Part shown: positions 9,122-21,276 of the stretch, piece by piece
Layout of the letters: the number at the start of each line of letters is the position of its first letter
How positions within the stretch are numbered: the stretch's first letter is position 1
Source: Luzula sylvatica
Lineage: Eukaryota; Streptophyta; Magnoliopsida; Poales; Juncaceae
Reading direction: 5' to 3'
Length of the DNA stretch: 64,000 bases
Assembly: GCA_946800325.1 (NCBI GenBank)
Contig: OX326956.1
Coordinates: forward strand, 23,596,356-23,660,355
The notes under the pieces: model-generated
Seen by the model: the letters and a program-made list of their open reading frames with translations, nothing else
Database searches by the model: none
What the model was told of the DNA's origin: nothing
Program-made: the position numbers and the translations under genes

Positions 9122-11604
9122 GTCACCAAATTTCACAAACACTAAAAAATTTCGTTTTTCGTTTGAAAACAAGATTTTAACGCTTTGAGTAGTTCAAATA
9201 ACGTGTTTTTACATCATTTGTATCGTATCTTTTACTACATAACTTTTCACCAAATTTCACAAATACTTAGAAAGTTTGTTTTTCTAGTCAAAACAAGATT
9301 TTTAACGCTTTGAGGATCTCAAATAACGTGTTTTTAGATCATTTGTATCGTATCTTTTACAACGTAACTTTTCACCAAATTTCACAAACACTAAGAAAGT
9401 TTGTTTTTCGATTCAAAACAAGATTTTAACGCTTTGAGTAGTTCAAATAACGTGTTTTTAAATCATTTGTATCGTATCTTTTACTACATAACTTTTCACC
9501 AAATTTCACAAAAACTAAGAAAGTTTGTTTTTCGATTCAAAACAAGATTTTAACGCTTTGATTTCTTCAAATAACGTGTTTTTAGATCATTTGTATCGTA
9601 TCTTTTACGACATAACTTTTCACCAAATTTCACAAACACTAAGAAAGTTTGTTTTTCGATTCAAAACAAGATTTTAACGCTTTGAGTAGTTCAAATAACG
9701 TGTTTATAGATCATTTGTATCGTATCATTTACTACATAACTTTTCACCAAATTTCACAAACACTAAGAAAGTTTGTTTTTCGATTCAAAACAAGATTTTA
9801 ACGCTTTGAGGATTTCAAATAACTTGTTTTTAGATCATTTGTATTGTATCTTTTACTACGTAACGTTTCACCAAATTTCACAAACACTAAGAAAGTTTGT
9901 TTTTCGATTCAAAACAAGATTTTAGCGTTTTGAGGAGCTCAAATTACTTGTTTGTAGATCATTTGTATCATATCTTTAACTACGTAACTTTTCACCAAAT
10001 TTCACAAACACTAAGAAAGTTTGTTTTTCGATTCAAAACAAGATTTTAGTGCTTTGAGGAGTTCAAATAACGTGTTTTTAGATCATTTGTATCGTATCTT
10101 TTACTTCATAAATTTTCACCAAATTTCACAAAAACTAAGAAAGTTTGTTTTTCGATTCAAAACAAGATTTTAACGCTTCGATTTCTTCAAATAACGTGTT
10201 TTTAGATCATTTGTATCGTATCTTTTACTACATAACTTTTCACCAAATTTCACAAACACTAAGAAAGTTTGTTTTTCGATTCAAAACAAGATTTTAACGC
10301 TTTGAGTAGTTCAAATAACGTGTTTATAGATCATTTGTATCGTATCATTTACTACATAACTTTTCACCAAATTTCACAAACACTAAGAAAGTTTGTTTTT
10401 CGATTCAAAACAAGATTTTAGCGTTTTGAGGAGCTCAAATAACTTGTTTTTAGATCATTTGTATCGTATCTTTTACTACGTAACTTTTCACCAAATTTCA
10501 CAAACACTAAGAAAGTTTGTTTTTCGATTCAAAACAAGATTTTAGCGTTTTGAGGAGTTCAAATAACATGTTTTTAGATCATTTGTATCGTATCTTTTAC
10601 GACATAACTTTTCACCAAATTTCACAAACACTAAGAAAGTTTGTTTTTCGATTCAAAACAAGATTTTTACGCTTTGATTTCTTCAAATAACGTGTTTTTA
10701 GATCATTTGTATCGTATCTTTTACTACATAACTTTTAACCAAATTTCACAAACACTAAGAAAGTTTGTTTTTCGATTCAAAACAAGATTTTAACGCTTTT
10801 AGTAGTTCAAATAACGTGTTTATAGATCATTTGTATCGTATCATTTACTACACAACTTTTCACCAAATTTCACAAACACTAAGAAAGTTTGTTTTTCGAT
10901 TCAAAACAAGATTTTAACGCTTTCAGGAGCTCAAATAACTTGTTTTTAGATCATTTGTATCATATCTTTTACTACGTAACTTTTCACCAAATTTCACAAA
11001 CACAAAGAAAGTTTGTTTTTCGATTCAAAACAAGATTTTAGCGCTTTGAGGAGTTCAAATAACATGTTTTAAGATCATTTTTATGGTATCTTTTACTACA
11101 TAACTTTTCATCAAATTACACAAACACTAAAAAAGTTTGTTTTTCGATTCAAAACAAGATTTTAACGCTTTGAGTAGTTCAAATAACGTGTTTTTAGATC
11201 ATTTGTATCGTATCTTTTACTACATAACTTTTCACCAAATTTCACAAAAACTAAGAAAGTATGTTTTTCGATTCAAAACAAGATTTTAACGCTTTGATTT
11301 CTTCAAATAACGTGTTTTTAGATCATTTGTATCGTATCTTTTACTACATAACTTTTCACCAAATTTCACAAACACTAAGAAAGTTTGTTTTTCGATTCAA
11401 AACAAGATTTTAACGCTTTGAGTAGTTCAAATAACGTGTTTATAGATCATTTGTATCGTATCATTTACTACATAACTTTTCACCAAATTTCACAAACACT
11501 AAGAAAGTTTGTTTTTCGATTCAAAACAAGATTTTAACGCTTTGAGGAGCTCAAATAACTTGTTTTTAGATCATTTGTATCGTATCTTTTACTACGTAAC
11601 GTTT
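9122..11604 (+). repeat. Left edge of the satellite, 20 monomers, pre-HOR arrangement
   Basis: The first monomers are atypical (CTAAAAAATTTCG, CGTTTGAAAAC, then TTCTAGTCAAAAC with one extra T near 9300) and match the type that recurs at 58.6 and 61.6 kb. From about 9.49 kb onward the monomer order matches the stretch 1736 bp (14 monomers) downstream. From 10.32 kb onward the match is at 1860 bp (15 monomers; for example CACAAAGAAAG near 11001 and 12861). The difference is one extra monomer marked AAATTTGACAAAC at 12111 in the downstream copy. Confidence 0.8.
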
Positions 11605-14600
11605 CACCAAATTTCACAAACACTAAGAAAGTTTGTTTTTCTATTCAAAACAAGATTTTAGCGTTTTGAGGAGCTCAAATTACTTGTTTGTAGATCATTT
11701 GTATCATATCTTTAACTACGTAACTTTTCACCAAATTTCACAAACACTAAGAAAGTTTGTTTTTCGATTCAAAACAAGATTTTAGTGCTTTGAGGAGTTC
11801 AAATAACGTGTTTTTAGATCATTTGTATCTTATCTTTTACTACATAACTTTTCACCAAATTTCACAAAAACTAAGAAAGTTTGTTTTTCGATTCAAAACA
11901 AGATTTTAACGCTTTGATTTCTTCAAATAACGTGTTTTTAGATCATTTGTATCGTATCTTTTACTACATAACTTTTCACCAAATTTCACAAACACTAAGA
12001 AAGTTTGTTTTTCGATTCAAAACAAGATTTTAACGCTTTGAGTAGTTCAAATAACGTGTTTATAGATCATTTGTATCGTATCATTTACTACATAACTTTT
12101 CACCAAATTTGACAAACACTAAGAAAGTTTGTTTTTCGATTCAAAACAAGATTTTAACGCTTTGAGTAGTTCAAATAACGTGTTTATAGATCATTTGTAT
12201 CGTATCATTTACTACATAACTTTTCACCAAATTTCACAAACACTAAGAAAGTTTGTTTTTCGATTCAAAACAAGATTTTAGCGTTTTGAGGAGCTCAAAT
12301 AACTTGTTTTTAGATCATTTGTATCGTGTCTTTTACTACGTAACTTTTCACCAAATTTCACAAACACTAAGAAAGTTTGTTTTTCGATTCAAAACAAGAT
12401 TTTAGCGTTTTGAGGAGTTCAAATAACATGTTTTTAGATCATTTGTATCGTATCTTTTACGTCATAACTTTTCACCAAATTTCACAAACACTAAGAAAGT
12501 TTGTTTTTCGATTCAAAACAAGATTTTTACGCTTTGATTTCTTCAAATAACGTCTTTTTAGATCATTTGTATCGTATCTTGTACTACATAACTTTTAACC
12601 AAATTTCACAAACACTAAGAAAGTTTGTTTTTCGATTCAAAACAAGATTTTAACGCTTTTAGTAGTTCAAATAACGTGTTTATAGATCATTTGTATCGTA
12701 TCATTTACTACACAACTTTTCACCAAATTTCACAAACACTAAGAAAGTTTGTTTTTCGATTCAAAACAAGATTTTAACGCTTTCAGGAGCTCAAATAACT
12801 TGTTTTTAGATCATTTGTATCATATCTTTTACTACGTAACTTTTCACCAAATTTCACAAACACAAAGAAAGTTTGTTTTTCGATTCAAAACAAGATTTTA
12901 GCGCTTTGAGGAGTTAAAATAACATGTTTTTAGATCATTTGTATCGTATCTTTTACTACATAACTTTTCACCAAATTTCTCAAACACTAAGAAAGTTTGT
13001 TTTTCGATTCAAAACAAGATTTTAACGCTTTGAGGAGCTCACATATCGTGTTTTTAGATCATTTGTATCGTATCTTTTACTACATAACTTTTCACCAAAT
13101 TTCACACCCACTAAGAAAGTTTGTTTTCCGTTTGAAAACAAGATTTTAATGCTTTGAGTAGTTCAAATAACGTGTTTTTAGATCATTTGTATCGTATCTT
13201 TTACTACATAACTTTTCACCAAATTTCACAAACACTAAGAAAGTTTGTTTTTCTAGTCAAAACAAGATTTTAACGCTTTGAGGAGCTCAAATAACTTGTT
13301 TTTAGATCATTTGTATCGTATCTTTTACTACGTAACTTTTCACCAAATTTCACAAACACTAAGAAATTTTGTTTTTCGATTCAAAACAAGATTTTAGCGC
13401 TTTGAGGAGTTCAAATAACATGTTTTAAGATCATTTTTATTGTATCTTTTACTACATAACTTTTCATCAAATTTCACAAACACTAAAAAAGTTTGTTTTT
13501 CTATTCAAAACAAGATTTTAACGCTTTGAGTAGTTCAAATAACGTGTTTTTAGATCATTTGTATCGTATCTTTTACTACATAACTTTTCACCAAATTTCA
13601 CAAAAACTAAGAAAGTATGTTTTTCGATTCAAAACAAGATTTTAACGCTTTGATTTCTTCAAATAACGTGTTTTTAGATCATTTGTATCGTATCTTTTAC
13701 TACATAACTTTTCACCAAATTTCACAAACAATAAGAAAGTTTGTTTTTCGATTCAAAACAAGATTTTAACGCTTTGAGTAGTTCAAATAACGTGTTTATA
13801 GATCATTTGTATCGTATCATTTACTACATAACTTTTCACCAAATTTCACAAACACTAAGAAAGTTTGTTTTTCGATTCAAAACAAGATTTTAACGCTTTG
13901 AGGAGCTCAAATAACTTGTTTTTAGATCATTTGTATCGTATCTTTTACTACGTAACGTTTCACCAAATTTCACAAACACTAAGAAAGTTTGTTTTTCTAT
14001 TCAAAACAAGATTTTAGTGTTTTGAGGAGCTCAAATTACTTGTTTGTAGATCATTTGTATCATATCTTTAACTACGTAACTTTTCACCAAATTTCACAAA
14101 CACTAAGAAAGTTTGTTTTTCGATTCAAAACAAGATTTTAGTGCTTTGAGGAGTTCAAATATCGTGTTTTTAGATCATTTGTATCTTATCTTTTACTACA
14201 TAACTTTTCACCAAATTTCACAAAAACTAAGAAAGTTTGTTTTTCGATTCAAAACAAGATTTTAACGCTTTGATTTCTTCAAATAACGTGTTTTTAGATC
14301 ATTTGTATCGTATCTTTTACTACATAACTTTTCACCAAATTTCACAAACACTAAGAAATTTTGTTTTTCGATTCAAAACAAGATTTTAACGCTTTGAGTA
14401 GTTCAAATAACGTGTTTATAGATCATTTGTATCGTATCATTTACTACATAACTTTTCACCAAATTTCACAAACACTAAGAAAGTTTGCTTTTCGATTCAA
14501 AACAAGATTTTAGCGTTTTGAGGAGCTCAAATAACTTGTTTTTAGATCATTTGTATCGTATCTTTTACTACGTAACTTTTCACCAAATTTCACAAACACT

Positions 14601-15324
14601 AAGAAAGTTTGTTTTTCGATTCAAAACAAGATTTTAGCGTTTTGAGGAGTTCAAATAACATGTTTTTAGATCATTTGTATCGTATCTTTTACGACATAAC
14701 TTTTCACCAAATTTCACAAACACTAAGAAAGTTTGTTTTTCGATTCAAAACAAGATTTTAACGCTTTGAGTAGTTCAAATAACGTGTTTATAGATCATGT
14801 GTATCGTATCATTTACTACATAACTTTTTACCAAATTTCACAAACATTAAGAAAGTTTGTTTTTCGATTCAAAACAAGATTTTAACACTTTGAGGAGTTC
14901 AAATTACATGTTTTTAGATCATTTGTATCATATCTTTTACTACGTAACTTTTCACCAAATTTCACAAACACTAAGAAAGTTTGTTTTTCGATTCAAAACA
15001 AGATTTTAGCGCTTTGAGGAGTTCAAATAACATGTTTTTAGATCATTTGTATCGTATCTTTTACCGCATAACTTTTCACCAAATTTCACAAACACTAAGA
15101 AAGTTTGTTTTTCGATTCAAAACAAGATTTTAACGCTTTGAGTAGTTCAAATAACGTGTTTTTAGATCATTTGTATCATATCTTTAACTACGTAACTTTT
15201 CACCAAATTTCACAAACACTAAGAAAGTTTGTTTTTCGATTCAAAACAAGATTTTAACGCTTTGAGGAGCTCAAATAACTTGTTTTTAGATCATTTGTAT
15301 CGTATCTTTTACTACGTAACGTTT
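11605..15324 (+). repeat. 30-monomer higher-order repeat (3720 bp), copy 1
   Basis: Private variants in this block recur exactly 3720 bp later: TTCACACCCAC with TTTTCCGTTTGAAAAC at 13101 and 16821, AAATTTGACAAAC at 12111 and 15831, and GAAAGTATG at about 13617 and 17337. The block begins at CACCAAATTT after GTAACGTTT and before TTCTATTC; the same context restarts at 15325. Its last six monomers include the variants ACGACATAAC, GATCATGTGTATCG (14796), ACACTTTGAGG, ACCGCATAAC and TATCATATCTTTAAC. Confidence 0.85.
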
Positions 15325-18300
15325 CACCAAATTTCACAAACACTAAGAAAGTTTGTTTTTCTATTCAAAACAAGATTTTAGCGTTTTGAGGAGCTCAAAT
15401 TACTTGTTTGTAGATCATTTGTATCATATCTTTAACTACGTAACTTTTCACCAAATTTCACAAACACTAAGAAAGTTTGTTTTTCGATTCAAAACAAGAT
15501 TTTAGTGCTTTGAGGAGTTCAAATAACGTGTTTTTAGATCATTTGTATCTTATCTTTTACTACATAACTTTTCACCAAATTTCACAAAAACTAAGAAAGT
15601 TTGTTTTTCGATTCAAAACAAGATTTTAACGCTTTGATTTCTTCAAATAACGTGTTTTTAGATCATTTGTATCGTATCTTTTACTACATAACTTTTCACC
15701 AAATTTCACAAACACTAAGAAAGTTTGTTTTTCGATTCAAAACAAGATTTTAACGCTTTGAGTAGTTCAAATAACGTGTTTATAGATCATTTGTATCGTA
15801 TCATTTACTACATAACTTTTCACCAAATTTGACAAACACTAAGAAAGTTTGTTTTTCGATTCAAAACAAGATTTTAACGCTTTGAGTAGTTCAAATAACG
15901 TGTTTATAGATCATTTTTATCGTATCATTTACTACATAACTTTTCACCAAATTTCACAAACACTAAGAAAGTTTGTTTTTCGATTCAAAACAAGATTTTA
16001 GCGTTTTGAGGAGCTCAAATAACTTGTTTTTAGATCATTTGTATCGTGTCTTTTACTACGTAACTTTTCACCAAATTTCACAAACACTAAGAAAGTTTGT
16101 TTTTCGATTCAAAACAAGATTTTAGCGTTTTGAGGAGTTCAAATAACATGTTTTTAGATCATTTGTATCGTATCTTTTACGTCATAACTTTTCACCAAAT
16201 TTCACAAACACTAAGAAAGTTTGTTTTTCGATTCAAAACAAGATTTTTACGCTTTGATTTCTTCAAATAACGTCTTTTTAGATCATTTGTATCGTATCTT
16301 TTACTACATAACTTTTAACCAAATTTCACAAACACTAAGAAAGTTTGTTTTTCGATTCAAAACAAGATTTTAACGCTTTTAGTAGTTCAAATAACGTGTT
16401 TATAGATCATTTGTATCGTATCATTTACTACACAACTTTTCACCAAATTTCACAAACACTAAGAAAGTTCGTTTTTCGATTCAAAACAAGATTTTAACGC
16501 TTTCAGGAGCCCAAATAACTTGTTTTTAGATCATTTGTATCATATCTTTTACTACGTAACGTTTCACCAAATTTCACAAAAACAAAGAAAGTTTGTTTTT
16601 CGATTCAAAACAAGATTTTAGCGCTTTGAGGAGTTAAAATAACATGTTTTTAGATCATTTGTATCGTATCTTTTACTACATAACTTTTCACCAAATTTCT
16701 CAAACACTAAGAAAGTTTGTTTTTCGATTCAAAACAAGATTTTAACGCTTTGAGGAGCTCACATATCGTGTTTTTAGATCATTTGTATCGTATCTTTTAC
16801 TACATAACTTTTCACCAAATTTCACACCCACTAAGAAAGTTTGTTTTCCGTTTGAAAACAAGATTTTAATGCTTTGAGTAGTTCAAATAACGTGTTTTTA
16901 GATCATTTGTATCGTATCTTTTACTACATAACTTTTCACCAAATTTCACAAACACTAAGAAAGTTTGTTTTTCTAGTCAAAACAAGATTTTAACGCTTTG
17001 AGGAGCTCAAATAACTTGTTTTTAGATCATTTGTATCGTATCTTTTACTACGTAACTTTTCACGAAATTTCACAAACACTAAGAAATTTTGTTTTTCGAT
17101 TCAAAACAAGATTTTAGCGCTTTGAGGAGTTCAAATAACATGTTTTAAGATCATTTTTATTGTATCTTTTACTACATAACTTTTCATCAAATTTCACAAA
17201 CACTAAAAAAGTTTGTTTTTCTATTCAAAACAAGATTTTAACGCTTTGAGTAGTTAAAATAACGTGTTTTTAGATCATTTGTATCGTATCTTTTACTACA
17301 TAACTTTTCACCAAATTTCACAAAAACTAAGAAAGTATGTTTTACGATTCAAAACAAGATTTTAACGCTTTGATTTCTTCAAATAACGTGTTTTTAGATC
17401 ATTTGTATCGTATCTTTTACTACATAACTTTTCACCAAATTTCACAAACAATAAGAAAGTTTGTTTTTCGATTCAAAACAAGATTTTAACGCTTTGAGTA
17501 GTTCAAATAACGTGTTTATAGATCATTTGTATCGTATCATTTACTACATAACTTTTCACCAAATTTCACAAACACTAAGAAAGTTTGTTTTTCGATTCAA
17601 AACAAGATTTTAACGCTTTGAGGAGCTCAAATAACTTGTTTTTAGATCATTTGTATCGTATCTTTTACTACGTAACGTTTCACCAAATTTCACAAACACT
17701 AAGAAAGTTTGTTTTTCTATTCAAAACAAGATTTTAGTGTTTTGAGGAGCTCAAATTACTTGTTTGTAGATCATTTGTATCATATCTTTAACTACGCAAC
17801 TTTTCACCAAATTTCACAAACACTAAGAAAGTTTGTTTTTCGATTCAAAACAAGATTTTAGTGCTTTGAGGAGTTCAAATATCGTGTTTTTAGATCATTT
17901 GTATCTTATCTTTTACTACATAACTTTTCACCAAATTTTACAAAAACTAAGAAAGTTTGTTTTTCGATTCAAAACAAGATTTTAACGCTTTGATTTCTTC
18001 AAATAACGTGTTTTTAGATCATTTGTATCGTATCTTTTACTACATAACTTTTCACCAAATTTCACAAACACTAAGAAATTTTGTTTTTCGATTCAAAACA
18101 AGATTTTAACGCTTTGAGTAGTTCAAATAACGTGTTTATAGATCATTTGTATCGTATCATTTACTACATAACTTTTCACCAAATTTCACAAACACTAAGA
18201 AAGTTTGCTTTTCGATTCAAAACAAGATTTTAGCGTTTTGAGGAGCTCAAATAACTTGTTTTTAGATCATTTGTATCGTATCTTTTACTACGTAACTTTT
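15325..18300 (+). repeat. 24-monomer higher-order repeat (2976 bp), tandem copy 1 of 3
   Basis: It has the same monomer order as the preceding 30-mer but lacks its last six monomers (744 bp); the join lies between two near-identical GCGTTTTGAGGAGCTC monomers. Shared markers recur 2976 bp later in the next copy (AAATTTGACAAAC at 15831, TTCACACCCAC at 16821, GATCATTTTTATCGTATCAT near 15911). Copy 1 alone has CCAAATTTTACAAAAAC near 17930. Confidence 0.9.
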
Positions 18301-21276
18301 CACCAAATTTCACAAACACTAAGAAAGTTTGTTTTTCTATTCAAAACAAGATTTTAGCGTTTTGAGGAGCTCAAATTACTTGTTTGTAGATCATTTGTAT
18401 CATATCTTTAACTACGTAACGTTTCACCAAATTTCACAAACACTAAGAAAGTTTGTTTTTCGATTCAAAACAAGATTTTAGTGCTTTGAGGAGTTCAAAT
18501 AACGTGTTTTTAGATCATTTGTATCTTATCTTTTACTACATAACTTTTCACCAAATTTCACAAAAACTAAGAAAGTTTGTTTTTCGATTCAAAACAAGAT
18601 TTTAACGCTTTGATTTCTTCAAATAACGTGTTTTTAGATCATTTGTATCGTATCTTTTACTACATAACTTTTCACCAAATTTCACAAACACTAAGAAAGT
18701 TTGTTTTTCGATTCAAAACAAGATTTTAACGCTTTGAGTAGTTCAAATAACGTGTTTATAGATCATTTGTATCGTATCATTTACTACATAACTTTTCACC
18801 AAATTTGACAAACACTAAGAAAGTTTGTTTTTCGATTCAAAACAAGATTTTAACGCTTTGAGTAGTTCAAATAACGTGTTTATAGATCATTTTTATCGTA
18901 TCATTTACTACATAACTTTTCACCAAATTTCACAAACACTAAGAAAGTTTGTTTTTCGATTCAAAACAAGATTTTAGCGTTTTGAGGAGCTCAAATAACT
19001 TGTTTTTAGATCATTTGTATCGTGTCTTTTACTACGTAACTTTTCACCAAATTTCACAAACACTAAGAAAGTTTGTTTTTCGATTCAAAACAAGATTTTA
19101 GCGTTTTGAGGAGTTCAAATAACATGTTTTTAGATCATTTGTATCGTATCTTTTACGTCATAACTTTTCACCAAATTTCACAAACACTAAGAAAGTTTGT
19201 TTTTCGATTCAAAACAAGATTTTTACGCTTTGATTTCTTCAAATAACGTCTTTTTAGATCATTTGTATCGTATCTTTTACTACATAACTTTTAACCAAAT
19301 TTCACAAACACTAAGAAAGTTTGTTTTTCGATTCAAAACAAGATTTTAACGCTTTTAGTAGTTCAAATAACGTGTTTATAGATCATTTGTATCGTATCAT
19401 TTACTACACAACTTTTCACCAAATTTCACAAACACTAAGAAAGTTTGTTTTTCGATTCAAAACAAGATTTTAACGCTTTCAGGAGCCCAAATAACTTGTT
19501 TTTAGATCATTTGTATCATATCTTTTACTACGTAACGTTTCACCAAATTTCACAAAAACAAAGAAAGTTTGTTTTTCGATTCAAAACAAGATTTTAGCGC
19601 TTTGAGGAGTTAAAATAACATGTTTTTAGATCATTTGTATCGTATCTTTTACTACATAACTTTTCACCAAATTTCTCAAACACTAAGAAAGTTTGTTTTT
19701 CGATTCAAAACAAGATTTTAACGCTTTGAGGAGCTCACATATCGTGTTTTTAGATCATTTGTATCGTATCTTTTACTACATAACTTTTCACCAAATTTCA
19801 CACCCACTAAGAAAGTTTGTTTTCCGTTTGAAAACAAGATTTTAATGCTTTGAGTAGTTCAAATAACGTGTTTTTAGATCATTTGTATCGTATCTTTTAC
19901 TACATAACTTTTCACCAAATTTCACAAACACTAAGAAAGTTTGTTTTTCTAGTCAAAACAAGATTTTAACGCTTTGAGGAGCTCAAATAACTTGTTTTTA
20001 GATCATTTGTATCGTATCTTTTACTACGTAACTTTTCACGAAATTTCACAAACACTAAGAAATTTTGTTTTTCGATTCAAAACAAGATTTTAGCGCTTTG
20101 AGGAGTTCAAATAACATGTTTTAAGATCATTTTTATTGTATCTTTTACTACATAACTTTTCATCAAATTTCACAAACACTAAAAAAGTTTGTTTTTCTAT
20201 TCAAAACAAGATTTTAACGCTTTGAGTAGTTAAAATAACGTGTTTTTAGATCATTTGTATCGTATCTTTTACTACATAACTTTTCACCAAATTTCACAAA
20301 AACTAAGAAAGTATGTTTTACGATTCAAAACAAGATTTTAACGCTTTGATTTCTTCAAATAACGTGTTTTTAGATCATTTGTATCGTATCTTTTACTACA
20401 TAACTTTTCACCAAATTTCACAAACAATAAGAAAGTTTGTTTTTCGATTCAAAACAAGATTTTAACGCTTTGAGTAGTTCAAATAACGTGTTTATAGATC
20501 ATTTGTATCGTATCATTTACTACATAACTTTTCACCAAATTTCACAAACACTAAGAAAGTTTGTTTTTCGATTCAAAACAAGATTTTAACGCTTTGAGGA
20601 GCTCAAATAACTTGTTTTTAGATCATTTGTATCGTATCTTTTACTACGTAACGTTTCACCAAATTTCACAAACACTAAGAAAGTTTGTTTTTCTATTCAA
20701 AACAAGATTTTAGTGTTTTGAGGAGCTCAAATTACTTGTTTGTAGATCATTTGTATCATATCTTTAACTACGCAACTTTTCACCAAATTTCACAAACACT
20801 AAGAAAGTTTGTTTTTCGATTCAAAACAAGATTTTAGTGCTTTGAGGAGTTCAAATATCGTGTTTTTAGATCATTTGTATCTTATCTTTTACTACATAAC
20901 TTTTCACCAAATTTCACAAAAACTAAGAAAGTTTGTTTTTCGATTCAAAACAAGATTTTAACGCTTTGATTTCTTCAAATAACGTGTTTTTAGATCATTT
21001 GTATCGTATCTTTTACTACATAACTTTTCACCAAATTTCACAAACACTAAGAAATTTTGTTTTTCGATTCAAAACAAGATTTTAACGCTTTGAGTAGTTC
21101 AAATAACGTGTTTATAGATCATTTGTATCGTATCATTTACTACATAACTTTTCACCAAATTTCACAAACACTAAGAAAGTTTGCTTTTCGATTCAAAACA
21201 AGATTTTAGCGTTTTGAGGAGCTCAAATAACTTGTTTTTAGATCATTTGTATCGTATCTTTTACTACGTAACTTTT
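18301..21276 (+). repeat. 24-monomer higher-order repeat (2976 bp), tandem copy 2 of 3
   Basis: It is almost identical to the copies on either side; by eye only scattered single-base differences appear, such as GTAACGTTTCACC near 18417 where copy 1 has GTAACTTTTCACC. Markers lie at 18807 (AAATTTGACAAAC) and 19797 (TTCACACCCAC), exactly 2976 bp from those of copies 1 and 3. Confidence 0.9.
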
